This document shows positions 1 through 13,050 of a stretch of DNA of 64,000 bases, piece after piece (the stretch's first letter is position 1; the number at the start of each line of letters is the position of its first letter). The position numbers and the translations under genes were made by a program. This stretch comes from Sphaerulina vaccinii. Its lineage: Eukaryota; Ascomycota; Dothideomycetes; Mycosphaerellales; Mycosphaerellaceae. The stretch spans positions 62,001 through 126,000 of the forward strand of contig JAKUDP010000011.1 in assembly GCA_022570795.1 (NCBI GenBank). The letters are read 5' to 3'. The notes below the pieces were generated by a model. That model was not told the DNA's origin. It searched no databases and saw only the letters and a program-made list of their open reading frames with translations.

Positions 1-3000
1 ACTAGATAAGTTCGATAATAATAGAAAGCTAGCTTTTAATAAGTAGATATATAATATTAAGAATAAAGTTAGTAGTAGTACTTTCTATAATATTAACTTA
101 TTACTTATCTATATTTATAGCTTTACTAAGTTAGATATATAGTAACTCTTTAATCTATATATCCTCTCCTATATTAATAAGTAAGCTACTATCGATTCTT
201 TCAAGTTTCTTAATAAGATACTAGAGTATATAACTAAGCGCTATAGCTAGTATAACTAAGCTAACTATTTATTCTATAAGTTGTCTATACTTAAGTAAGG
301 AGATAAGGAGTTATTTAGTACTTACTATACTAAGTTCTAGAAGTACTATACTTATATTTATTTTATAGCTAAGTTCGAAAAGTAGCTACTCGAAGGCTCT
401 TTTAACTACTACTATAGTAATTATCTAATTAATAGCTCTATATACTATACTTTTAAAGAGTTAATAGATTGCCTATATAATATCTAGAATAGCTTCGCTC
501 GGCTCGATATAAACAAGCTAGCTCGTACTAATAATAATAATAATTATAGTAGTAGAGGAAACCGAGGTAGTAGTAGAAGTTAGTATAGAGGTTATAGAGG
601 CTCTAATAGTAGAGGCGGTAATAATAATAATAATAATAGCAGCCTGCTTCTATACTCCGATCTACTAGAGAAGTTTAAAAATCTAAAGCTACTTACTAAT
701 AATAAGTACTTTAAACTTATTTAGAGTAGTTACTACCTATACTACTACGAGTATAGTTACTATAGTTATAATCTAGCTTGCGTCTTTAAGAAGTACTAGA
801 TACTACTATATACTAATACTATAAGTACTAATAGTAGCTCTAATACTAATAATAGTAGTTAGGGAAATAGCGAGACCTCTACTTAAGTATAATAAGTAGA
901 AGTTATAATAAATTAATAAAGCTAAAAGCGCTTTCTACTACTATCTAAAAAGAGATAGAAATAGTAGAATTACTAGGTATATTACTAGAGATTATAAAGT
1001 ATATTATTATAAATAGTATAGCTAATAATTAGAATACTAAACTTTACTTTAATTATAGAGCTAACTCTTATTATATTAATTTATCCTTTATATATAAATA
1101 TAAATAATACTTTACCCTTATTTCTTTCGAACAAGCTAGGTAGCTCGGACTAGCTACTAGCGAACAAGCTTTAGTAGATATTAAGTATATTATAAAGATA
1201 AACCTTAATATTAGAGGCTACCTCGAATAGTTCTATACTTTTATTACTAAGCTAGATCTAGACTACGATATAGTCCTTAGTTATAGGTAGTTCGACTAAT
1301 ATTAACTAAGTATTATATAGGTAGAAGATAGAATAATACTAGACTCTACCTTATATAAGATTAACTATAAGTATACTTTAGTATAGAGCTTTCTAGTAAC
1401 TATATATACTTATATATATAAAGAGAAAGCTATAGATATAGATATACTAGATATTATAGAAATTAGCTTTATAATACTATAACGTATATTATAATAGAAA
1501 AGTACTAAGATTTATACTATATAGATAGTTAGTTAGAATAAATAGAAATAGATACTTTTAGATAGGCTAACTACTTATACTATAAAAGTAGAGAAAGCTT
1601 TTACCTACTATAGTAGATTAGTAGCTATAGTTATCGATAAATATACTTGCTAGATACGAGTATATACTATAGCTATAGCAGACTACGAGAAGTTTATAAC
1701 TAGTACGACGAACCTAACTATTTATAATATAGTTAAAAATATACTACTAAAGAAGTTCTAAGACTTCGTAGCTCTATTCGACTAGAGAAAAGTAGAAAAG
1801 CTTCTACTATATAGACCTAGTATCGACTATATAATTAAGCTTAAGAATAGTACTATTCTACTTTTTAAATACCTCTACCCTATATCTTAATATAAGAATA
1901 AAGTTATTAAAAAATAGATTAATAATTAACTCGAGAAGAGTAATATTTATAGCTTAGTTTCCTCTATAGTAGTACTAGTTCTTATTATTAAAAAGCTAAA
2001 TAGTAGTCTATACGTCTATATTAACTATTATAGACTTAATGCGTTAATAATTAAGTTATAATATTCTATTCTATTAGTTTAAGAAACTCTAAACTATATC
2101 TTAGGTAAGGAATAGTTTACTAAGCTAGATATTATTATAGTATTTAATCGCATCTATATAGTAGCTAGGGATATATAGAAGACTATATTTACTACTTGCT
2201 ATAGCTAGTTCGAGTATATAGTAATACTATTTGGAGCCTATAATATACTAGGTATATTCCAAAGCTATATTAATAATATATTATAAAACTTCCTCGATAT
2301 ATTCTACTCTATATATCTCGATAATTACCTAGTATTTAGTAATACTTATAAAAAATATATATAATATATATAAAAAGTAATATAGAAGCTTCTCGATACT
2401 AGATTATAACTAGATATTAAGAAGTATAAGTTCTTTATTTATAAGACTAAGTACTTTAGTATAATTATTAGTAAAAATAGAATATATATAGATTCTAAGA
2501 AAATTACTATAATTATAGTATAAAAGACTCCTATCTATATTAAGAATATATAGGCCTTTCTTAGCTTTAGTAACTTCTACTATAAGTTTATTAATAAGTT
2601 TAGCTATATTATAATACTATTAATAGCTCTAATAAGGAAGGCTAGTAATAGTAAAGCCTTAGATAAGAAGGGCTATATTAAGTTTATATAAACTACTAAA
2701 TATAAGAAGGCTTTCAAAGACCTTAAATAAGCTTTTATAGCTAACCTAATATTAGAAATATACTATATAGAGTAGTAGATAGTTATAGAAACTAATATAT
2801 CTAACTATATTACTATAGCTATACTTTTATAGCTTAACTCTATTACTAAGAAGTAGAAGCTAGTTATATATATATCTAAGAAGATAAGTTCTATAGAGTA
2901 TAACTACGAGATCTATAATAAAGAACTCCTTACTATTATTCTAGCTTTTAAAGAATAGTATCTAGAGCTTATAGTAGAAGAGAGAGAAGTAGATAGCAAC

Positions 3001-5750
3001 TTCGAATACTTTAATAGTAATAATTATATCCGAGTACTATCTAACTATAAGAACTTAGAGTATTTTATAACTACTAAGTAGCTTAATAGATAATAAGCCT
3101 ATTAGGCTAAGTTCTTATTATAGTTTAACTTTAAAATTATATATAAACCTAGCTTGCAAAGTACTAAATCTAATAGCTTAATATAATAATTCTAAGACCT
3201 ACCTACTTCGCTAGATAATCTAAAGGTTCTATACTAATAGTAGATAATTCTTAGCTCTAATAGACTAGATATTATACTAAAGGTAGTAGTAATAAACCTA
3301 ATAGAAGATAAGAATATTAGTAGTAATAAAATTACTAATATTATAGCTATAGAGAATATAGATCTACTAATAGTAATTAAATAGCTATACTAAAAGAAGC
3401 TAGTTTAATAAGTACTTAAAGAACTATTACTTAGGTAGATAGCTAGTTTCCTTCGATAATATAAGATAGATTAAGTATTAGTAATAGTATACAATTAGAG
3501 GATATATATTACTAATAGGTTCGAAGAAGCTAGTATATTTATACTACTAATAGATTCTAAGATTATATACCTAATATAAACTTTTATAATTAAAGATTAC
3601 TATAGTATATTAGCTACTAGATACCCTAGTATTATAAAGACGTTCGGCCTCTTAATACGCTTCTATATATAGCTATTTGCATAGTAGATAGTAAAGCGAT
3701 TTATCTATAACTATAAGGTATATAGAACTATAAAAGCAACTACTTAAGTATATAGTAGCCTACTTGTACTATTGCCTATACTATACCGACTATAGTAATA
3801 TATCGTAATAGACTTTGTTATTAAGCTACTACTTTTAAAAAGTAAGATTAATAGAGTAGTATATAAAAATATCTTAATAGCAACCTACTACTTAACTAAA
3901 AAATAGTATACTATTCCTATATATTAGCTTAATACTTCTTATATTATATTAGTATTCCTAAAGAATATCTTTATAAGATATAGTGCGCTAGAGTCTATTA
4001 TAATTAATAGAGGAACTAACTAGTTGTCGGCTTTCTTTAAGTACTTCTATAAGCTTCTAGATATTAAGTAGAAACCTTTAATAGCTTTCTATCTAGAAAT
4101 AGATAGATAGTCTAAGAATATAAATAAAAGTATTAAGTAGTATCTCCGAGCCTTCTATAACTATACTTAAGACAACTAGGTTAACCTTCTACCTATTAGT
4201 AAGCTAGTAATTAATAACTATAACTTAGAGACTATAGGAGTATTACTTTTCTTCGCTACTAGAGGATATAATATAAGACTACCTATTATCGATACTTAGT
4301 CTAATATACTAGTACTTCTATATAAATAATAGCTAGACGCCTAGGCTACTAGCAACTTTAGTAAGTATATTACTAATATTTATAAGTATACCTAGAAATA
4401 TATATACTTAGCGTAGGCTAGATAGATAGATAATACTAATAGCGGCTATATACTAGCTCTAATCTATTATAAAGATAACCTAGTATATATAGCTACTCGT
4501 AACTAGAGTATAGACTATAATACTAAAAAGCTTAATTATAAATTCTCTAAGCTATATAAAGTTCTTTATATTCTACTATATAATATATACTATATCGACC
4601 TTCTACTAGATATATAGAAGTACTCTATCTTCTACTCGAACTTTCTATAGTCTACTAATAACAACCCTCTACCTAGTCAAACCTCGCCGGCCGATAGCTC
4701 TCTACTACTAATTTATATTTACTAAGAAAAAAATAATAGAGGAGACCTCGAGTACAAAGTAGAAGAGATTATAGTAGTAGAAACTCGAAGGCCGATATAT
4801 ATATAGTAGAAAAAGCTTAGTAAGTAACTAATACTAATATTTAAAGTAAAGTAGGTTAGTTATAATAAGCTAATATAGAAGCCTAAAAGTTACTTCGAAA
4901 GTATATCTAATAAGGTAGTATCTTTTTATATAAAGTTACTAAATAGTATATTTAATATACTTTCTTATCTACTAATAATAGAAGTTAAGTATTTTATAAC
5001 TAGTCTAGAACTAGACTCGTATATAGATTCGTAATAAGTAACTTATATATCGGTTAAAGTAATAGATTAGAAGTACTATATACCAAGTCTTTAAAAGAAT
5101 AGCCTAGCTCTTATACTAAGTTTATACTTACTATAAGGCTCTACTACTAGCTTTAGTAGCTAAGATACTATAAATATAAATATACTAGTAGATACTAGTA
5201 GTTATATAGTAGATACTATTAATAAGTATAATATTTTAGATTATAATACTTATATTAGTAATACTAACTTAAATATAATTAAAAGTAATAATATAGTCTT
5301 TACTAACTTAAACTTTATATTACTAGAAAAGCTTTTATATCCGATATAGAGTAGAGGTAGGGCTAGACTAATTATAGAATAAAAAGATACTATTAGTACT
5401 TAGAAAAAATAGAATATAAAATATAGCTTAAATAATAATTTAAATAAAAAAGATAATTTAGATAATAGATTAGATAATAATATTACTTTTATATATATAA
5501 TATAAATAGCTTAATATTATAAATATATATTAGAGCTTCTATAGATAGAGGCTATTTTAAGGAGGAGGTAGTATTACAACCCGATACCTACCTACCTACC
5601 TATATTTACTTATAACTATTATATATATATAGCTAGGCCCGATATAGCTAGCGCGCTTGGCGCTTTTCTTATACTTACTTATTTGCGCTTTTGCGCTCTT
5701 CTTAGATACTTTGTCTACAACCTAATTTACTATACTACTATTTATAATAT
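1..5750 (+). mobile_element. RIP-destroyed Gypsy/chromovirus LTR retrotransposon (left end outside window)
   Basis: No open frame survives, but reading through stops on the plus strand recovers the pol order of a Gypsy element. A protease-like motif lies near 1045-1100 (the Asp-Ser-Gly-Ala type, now NYRANSYYIN). The reverse transcriptase core is at 2314-2340 (YLDNYLVFS, from YLDDILVFS). RNase H remnants are near 2926-2960. The integrase core lies at about 3870-4130 (DRLTK-like, SDRG-like and DGQTER-like motifs), and a chromodomain remnant at about 4750-4915 (KVKW..Y......PKSYFES). A purine tract near 5566-5580 is followed by what may be the start of the 3' LTR. CpA and TpG are almost missing while CpG survives, as RIP predicts. 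The chromodomain suggests a chromovirus-type element. Exact ends and LTRs were not resolved. Confidence 0.85.
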
Positions 5751-8700
5751 TATATAATAATAATAATATATAGTTTTTATATAATATAGAAAGAGATACT
5801 AGTATCTATACTAACTTCTATAAATATAGAAGTAATAGTATAATAATAACTAAAAGAAAAAGTTTCTATACTTAGAATATTTAGTAGAAAAAAAGTAAAT
5901 TAGAAAAATTAGTTTTTAGTAATAAAAGTAAAGCTCTAAATTAATAGAGAAGTAGTTAGTAATAACTTTTAGAAGTTTCTTTACTTTATAAGTTATATCG
6001 AAAGAGATACTATAAAGATAGTAAAAATAACTATTTATAAAGTAATTAAAATATATATTAGAAGTATAGAAGCCTTTCTTTTCTATTTTAATAGTATTTA
6101 TAAAAATACAAACTAGTAATACTATACTTTCTAGTTTCTAAATACTATATATTAAAAAGATAAAAAAATAATTATAAACTACTTTCTATACTTTAAAGTA
6201 GTATTTATAAATATAAGCTTTACTAGTAAAATAGTTAATAATAGAAAAAATAGAGTCTAGATAGTATTTTTTAAAAACTTTTTTAATAATAAAATAAAAA
6301 AAGCTTTTATTTTATATATATTAAACTCCTCTAATAGATATATTACTTTTACTAAGAATTTTCTAATAATAGATAGTATTCTATTAAACCTCTAATACTT
6401 AATAATATATTAAGCTTTTTTAAAGTTAAGCTCTTCTACTAAGAAAATAAATAATAGAAATATAATAGATTAGATATATATAAACTACTTTAAGTCTTTA
6501 AATAAGAAGTATACTAAGTAGATAGAACTTTCTATAATTTAAAAAAAAAAAAAACTTTTATTTTTATTATAAAAAAAAAGAATATATAATTTAATAATAC
6601 TTTCTTTTATTTATATAAAACTCGAATACTATATAAGCTATATATATTTAGAGTATAATAAAAGAGAATAGAGACGTCTCGAGTAGAGTAATAGAAATAG
6701 AGTTTATAAAAAAGAATTTAAGAAAAAAGTAGCTTCTACTAGAAGTTATTAGTAGAAGTAGAGTTTAATAAAAATAGAATAGAATTAGTTTTAACTAAAA
6801 ATAGAAATACCTTTTTTCTATTCTATTATAATTATTAATAACTATATAACTATATTCTCTCTTTTTAACTAAAGTAGCTAGTTATACTATTTAATAAACA
6901 AACGACTAGCTAAGAAGCTCTATCTACCTATTATTAATATATTCTATTAGTAAGTTACTAGTATATAAAAATTTTCTAGAAATAAAAAAAATTTCTAGAT
7001 TATAAAGTTCTTTTTTAATATTAGTAGATATAAAGTAGATATCTTTGCCTATACTATACTAAACTTAGTAGAAGATTTAACTCTTAATTAGCTATTTTTT
7101 TTTATAAAAATATATAAGTAAATAATATAATAAACTACTTTAAATTTATAAATAGAATAAGCTTTCTATATAAAAAGAAGCTTATAAAAGAATTCTATAC
7201 TAATACTATCTAGATTACTATAATCTCTACTACTATATTTAGAATATAAGCCTTCTTTTTAAATAAGAAAAATATATAAAAATTTTAAAATAGTATCTAA
7301 CTATTTATAGCTTCTTTTCTAGATATTAAAAAAGCTTTAAAAATAAAAACTTTTTTTATAGAAAAAAATGTTTTTAAGTAATTACTCCTATACTATCGAG
7401 AATATATAAAGACTTTTTTTCTAATTTCTAAAAATAAAAGTATTTTAGCTTTTTAGAAACCTAGATTTAATTATAAAATACTTCTAGAAAAAAATAAAAA
7501 TAGTAAGAAAAAATAACTTTTATAAAAACTTTTTTATAATATAATTTAGAATAAGCTATTTATATTATAGAGAACTTTTATATTTTTACTAGATAGAGAT
7601 TTTATTTATATAAGTAAATCCTCTACTATAGCTTCTATCTTCTTTACTAAAAAACCTAAAAAAGGCTTATATTTTTATATTAACTATCGAGGTTTTAATA
7701 CTATTACTATTAAAAATTAATATTTACTACTTTTTATAAAAGAAACTTTTACTTTTCTAAATAAAGCTAAGTAGCTTATAAAGCTCGATATCTCGACTAT
7801 ATTCTACTATATTAGAATTATAGAAAGAGATAAATAGAAAACTACTTTCTAAATATATTATAAATTATTTAAATAGAAAGTTTGCTTTTTTAAGCTAACT
7901 AGTATACCTACTACTTTCTAGAAGTTTTTAAACTAGATTTTAAAAAAAATTCTTAATAACTTTTATATAATATATATTAATAATATTTTTATCTTCTTAA
8001 ATAGATTCCTCTAAAACTACTAAGAGAAAGTAAAAAGTATTATTAATAGACTTACTAAAAATAGCCTAATACTAGATATTAGTAAATATAAGTTCGAAAT
8101 AAAATTAATAAAGTACTTAGAGTATATTATTAAAATTAGTATTAGAATTAGAATAGATTCTAAAAAGATAGCTACTATTATAAACTAGAAGAAGCTAATA
8201 ACTATCTAAAGAGTTTGTTTATTCCTTAGCTTTACTAATTACTATTAGATCTTTATATAGAACTATACTAACCTTACTAAACTTCTTTTTAACTTTATAA
8301 AAAAAAGAATTAGATTCTAATAGATAGATAAATAGATAACTACTTTTAAATATTTAAAATATACTTTTATAAATAGGCTAGTATTATTTTTATATAACCT
8401 AGACCGAATAATATAAATAGAGCCTAATTTTTCTAGATAGGCTATTAGAGGCGCCTTCTATTAGTATAATTCTATTATATAGTAATAGCGCTTTATTACT
8501 TTCTTTTTCTAATAATATATTCTAGTAGAAGCGAACTATAATATTTATAATAAAGAACTTCTTACTATAGTTAAATATATTAAAAAATAGAATTTAGAGT
8601 TATAAGAACTATTTAATATTTTCGAAGTTTTAACTAACTATAAGAACCTAGAACTTTTTTTTATAAAAAAGTATCTAAATAAATAATAAGTCTAATAGTC

Positions 8701-11640
8701 TAACTTCTTAGCTCTATTCTAGATAAAACTAGTTTACTAACTTAGAAAAGATACTATAGTCCCAAATACTCTATCTTATAGAGACTAGAATATTTCTAAA
8801 AATTCGATTAATAATAGGCTTATAAAATAGATATACTATATTACTTTCTTCTAAAATATAAGTACTACCTATAACTACTAAAAAATAGACTAGTCTATTT
8901 ACTAATAATAACAAACTATAAGACTTATAGAGCTAGGCTTTTAATACTAAATATAGATAGGCCTATTAATAAGTATAAGTAGTAGTAGAAGAAAATAGAT
9001 ATTTCTTTTCTATAGAACTAAATCTCTACTTTTTTATTAGAAAATATAAAATTTAGAATAGACTACTATACTTTCGAGACTATATCTAGCTATTCTTTTA
9101 TAAACTACTTACTACCTAGGTTATTTAGAAACTTTATAACTCTATTCTTAGTAGCTATACTAGCCGAGATACTACTATTAACTATCTTTTCTAATAGTTT
9201 TTTTAAATAGAAATAAATATATAAGTTTAATATTTTATATATAACTATACTATCTATAATTAGTTTATAATATAAAGGAATAGAAAGAGAAGCTTTCTAA
9301 AGCCTCTTCTAATTTCTAATTATATATAAACTAATATTTCTATAAACTTTATTATAAATCTCCTACTAAATAAGAATAATAGATTAACTACTATTCTTAT
9401 TATTATAAATTATTTTAGTAAAGGTAATATATTTCTCTATATACTACCTAGCTAGTTCGATATAGATAGACTATCTTCTTACTTTATTATTAACTAGTAT
9501 ATATCTATTTACTAGCTCTTTTTAAATATTATTTCTAATAGAAGAGTATAATTTATTAATAGACTTTAGTAATAACTTTATAAACTTCTATATATTATTT
9601 AAAAGCTTTTGATAGCCTACTATTCTAAAATAGATAGTTCTATAAAAAAATAGAATTAGAAAATAGAGATATACCTCTAGGCTTTTATAGTATATAACTA
9701 AATAGATTAGAGCAAGTAGCTATTTCTAGTATCTATTACTCTAGATAGTAGAATACCTATAATAATAGGTATTTTTCTCTTTTTTCTATTCTATAAATAC
9801 TATTTCCGAGATATAGAGATAGTAGAACTTAATAAGAATATAAACCTCTATAACTTTTAGAAAAAAGGTAAAGCTATTATTTAGAAGCTATAGTAAGTAT
9901 ATAACTTTACTTATTTAGTAATAGCTATAATATAGTAATAATAAAAGTTTTATACTAATTAATCTCGAGCGGCCTCTATTACTTACTATATTAGAAATAA
10001 AGTCTAGCTAAATCTAAAAAATATTACTACTAATTAACTAATAAAGAAACTTAACTAGATTTATATAAAATATATAGTTATTTAAATATTCTTTAGTTTG
10101 CTTTATTTTATTAAATTAGATATACTATATAGAGTATTTAAGAAGTTTTATACTATTCTACTATACTCTACTTCTACTAATCTACTCGAGTTATAAGAAG
10201 TAGATAATATATAGCCTATAGTAATTATAAATAAAGAAAAGATTAATAAATATAGTATTAAAGCTATCTTCTATTACTAAATAAAATAAATTAATAGAAA
10301 TTCTTAGAAGGAAGTATATATTAAATAGGTAGAGTATACTACCTCTATATAGAGCCTTTTATATAACTTTAAAAATATAGTTATATTAAAATATTTTAAA
10401 GAACTATATAGGAATATAGAGGAAAATAATAGTTCTTTTTTATAAACTACTATAAATTTATACTAAAATAGTATAGTATAAATAGTATTTACTAGATCTA
10501 TAAAGACTCTAGTAATATAGATATAATAGACGCTATTCTATAAGGAGAGGAGTAATATTATAAGCTAGGCCTATAAGTTAGCTTTACTAAGAATAACTAA
10601 TTCTAAAATATCTTTTTATTTTTTAGAAAGTTAGAAGTTAGACTTTTTTTCTTTTTTTAATATTAGATTTTTAATCTAAGGTATTAGATACTATAAACTA
10701 CTATATTTAATCTATTATAATTAGTATATAAATCTATAAAGCGCTTTTTATAAATAATTAGATATAGAGACTATAAAGCTATTCTAATACTATAAATAGC
10801 TACTTATATAAAGTAGATAACTATAGGCTAGATTAGTAATATAATATAATAACTATATTATATATAGACAATCTAAATAGATAGAATAACTTAGTATTAG
10901 ATATACTTTCTATATATATTATTACTACTATATAATTATTATATAGTAGAAAGTTAGTATTATATTAAATATATATTCTAAAAATTCTTATAGTATATTT
11001 TTAGACTTTTTTTAAAAAGTTTAAAGCTAGCTATAAACTATTATTACTATACACTATTAGTCTAATTAATACCTATAATTAAGTAATAGTAATTTATAAA
11101 TATAATAATAAAAGTCTAAAAAAAAAATTAGAACTAGATATTAGTTATAAAATTTTTCTATCTAAGCTACTTAGCTACTATTTAAGTACTAATATAATAC
11201 TTTAGGTCGAGCTTAAATATTCTATTTATAGTATTATTAAAACTTTTAAAAATAAATAAATCTAGTTTAGATATCTAGTATAATAGATTATATTTAAATA
11301 TATAGCTTATATATATCTAGTAGAAAGCTTATAGAGCTTATATATAATTATAAGTATTACTATACTATAAGTATAGAAAAAAATCGCCTCTAAAGACTTT
11401 ACTACTTTAAATTATAGCTAGATAATAAAACTATTTTAAAATAAGCTTCTAAGCTTCTAATTTATATTTTAAATATTCTAAGCTCTTTTTAGTATAGGTA
11501 AAGAGTAGTATATATCTATTTGTATTATAAATTAAGGCTATAAAGCTATATTAGTTTATAGTCTAGATATCTTAGTATCTAAAATATTAGCTTAGCGCTA
11601 GCTTTACTAAAATCCTCCTATCTTGCGTAGCTAGCCCTCC
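5750..11640 (+). mobile_element. Second RIP-destroyed Gypsy-type LTR retrotransposon
   Basis: A distinct element in the same orientation, also without open frames. A reverse transcriptase segment resembling FGLTNAPATFQ lies near 7888-7930, and the active-site remnant YINNIFIF (from YxDDIxIF) starts at 7973. An RNase H-like LLTIVKYIKK segment lies near 8555-8590. Integrase remnants at about 9530-9680 resemble ISDRG.QFINRLW and YHSKTDGSTER. A purine-rich tract at about 10538-10552 is followed by AATATTATAAGC, which looks like a polypurine tract and LTR start, so roughly 10555-11600 may be the 3' LTR plus flank. Composition is as AT-rich as the first element and shows the same CpA depletion. The boundary with element 1 is approximate. 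A nested arrangement is possible. Confidence 0.75.
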
Positions 11641-13050
11641 GTTCGCTATAATGTCTATCGTTTTGCACTTATATTTAGCTTTCGGAAGTGCCACTTTTGC
11701 TTTCGGTTGTGGGGCAGGGCATATAGCAACCAATCAGAGTGCAACGACGCTATTATAGCTTAGAGGTCTGGTGACAATTCGCAGACCCTTTGGTGAGAGA
11801 TCCTCAACTTTTTGTATGAGAGACTACTCTTCGCCCTCCTACTCCACGACAGCGCATAATTTGGGGACAGATATTGGATATATGTCTCTCCTCATCCCGC
11901 TCTATCCAACCATACCGGACTTGGCATACATTTCCAACGGTTCCGTGGCTATCTCCATCGTGTCCAAAAGCACCACCGATGCTAAGTCAGCAATGGTGCT
12001 CGCCGCGATCCAGCTTCGCCTCTTTCTACTCTCTTTCTCTATTCATCAACTACTATTTCATATTACAATGGACGTGCGCGAGTACCAGTATCAGCCTACG
12101 CAGCAGCATGGAGAAGAGCATGGACAAGAGCAGAATGAGTCCGATAGCCAGTCTGAGGAGGGTGATGCTACGGCGGCAGAGCAGTTGGTCTCACAAGTCG
12201 ACCGCGCACGCACGAAGAGGAAGAGACGCGCCCAAGCCCAGAAGGTCAGGGCTCTGGTAAAGCAAATGTCTATCGACAAGGTGTCCTTCGAGACATTTGT
12301 CGGGGACGTGGAGTAGGGCGATCCGAGAACACGACTGTGTTCTTGTCGACTACTTGGGCGCCATGAGTGCGTGGAGTGGATAAGCTGGTCACACTAGCGA
12401 GGTGCTGAGTGCCTGGGTTGCGTGGTGTAGATAGACGAGCAGAGGAACGTTGGACATTGGCGCAGACCTCGGTCAGAGGGCGACGTTGTGCCGGCGCTGG
12501 TGTCCTCGAAACCATCGGAAATGGAGATCTGTCTATTGGAACTGGTAAGTAACACGTCGGAACACGCCATAATGCAGGATGATGCATGGATATCACGTTG
12601 GGGGAGCAAGAATCGCGTATAAGGTGCTGTTTGCAGCATCTTGGTGAGAGTCGCGTTAAGGATCTCACAAGAAGTAGGTAACCCGGGGTCACTGGGTGCT
12701 GTGTTGGAGCTGGGGAATAGATATTTGAGTGGTACATACTTTCGGATAAGCGCTACATTTCTGTCCACAAAACATTTGATGATTCTGATAGCATAGACGA
12801 GTTGCTGAAGAAAAACAGCCTGGCTTGGCGGCGAGTTGAGGATCTCTTACCAGAGGTTCTGCGAATTGTTACCAGACGCCTCTCCAAGGGCTTTAAGGTA
12901 TAGGGCATGCTTTACTACTTTCGGAACTAGTGTATGCAGGGTCGGAAGTCAAAACCGAAAAGCCCTAGAGAGGCGTCTGGCCGCGCGAGATAGAGATCCT
13001 CTCGCAGCTCTGCTAGTATATCTTCTCGAAGGAGTCTGAACTAGTTGTCG
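11640..13050. other. Normal-composition island between two RIP blocks, no assignable gene
   Basis: Composition changes abruptly at both edges. The island contains ATG-to-stop ORFs on both strands but none has a recognisable domain or a convincing intron model. Two plus-strand stretches look most like coding remnants: 12068-12316 (listed separately) and about 12722-12903, whose frame reads as a charged helical segment (around SIDELLKKN and VEDLLPEVLR) ending at a TAG. A GTAAGT at 12545 could be a splice donor. It may be the residue of a gene broken by the flanking insertions, or a segment of a larger composite element. Confidence 0.5.
12068..12316 (+). CDS. Small charged hypothetical ORF, possible exon remnant
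   Basis: From the ATG at 12068 the frame encodes about 82 residues: a Gln/Glu-rich start, an acidic Ser/Glu stretch, a basic cluster (TKRKRRAQ), and a short predicted helix before the stop. The same frame is open further upstream to 11771, but the residues before 12068 look non-coding. No signal peptide and no known domain are seen. The basic patch followed by a helix would suit a nuclear protein or the first exon of a longer gene whose remainder is degraded at 12320-13040. I do not recognise it. Confidence 0.25.
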   Translation: MDVREYQYQPTQQHGEEHGQEQNESDSQSEEGDATAAEQLVSQVDRARTKRKRRAQAQKVRALVKQMSIDKVSFETFVGDVE

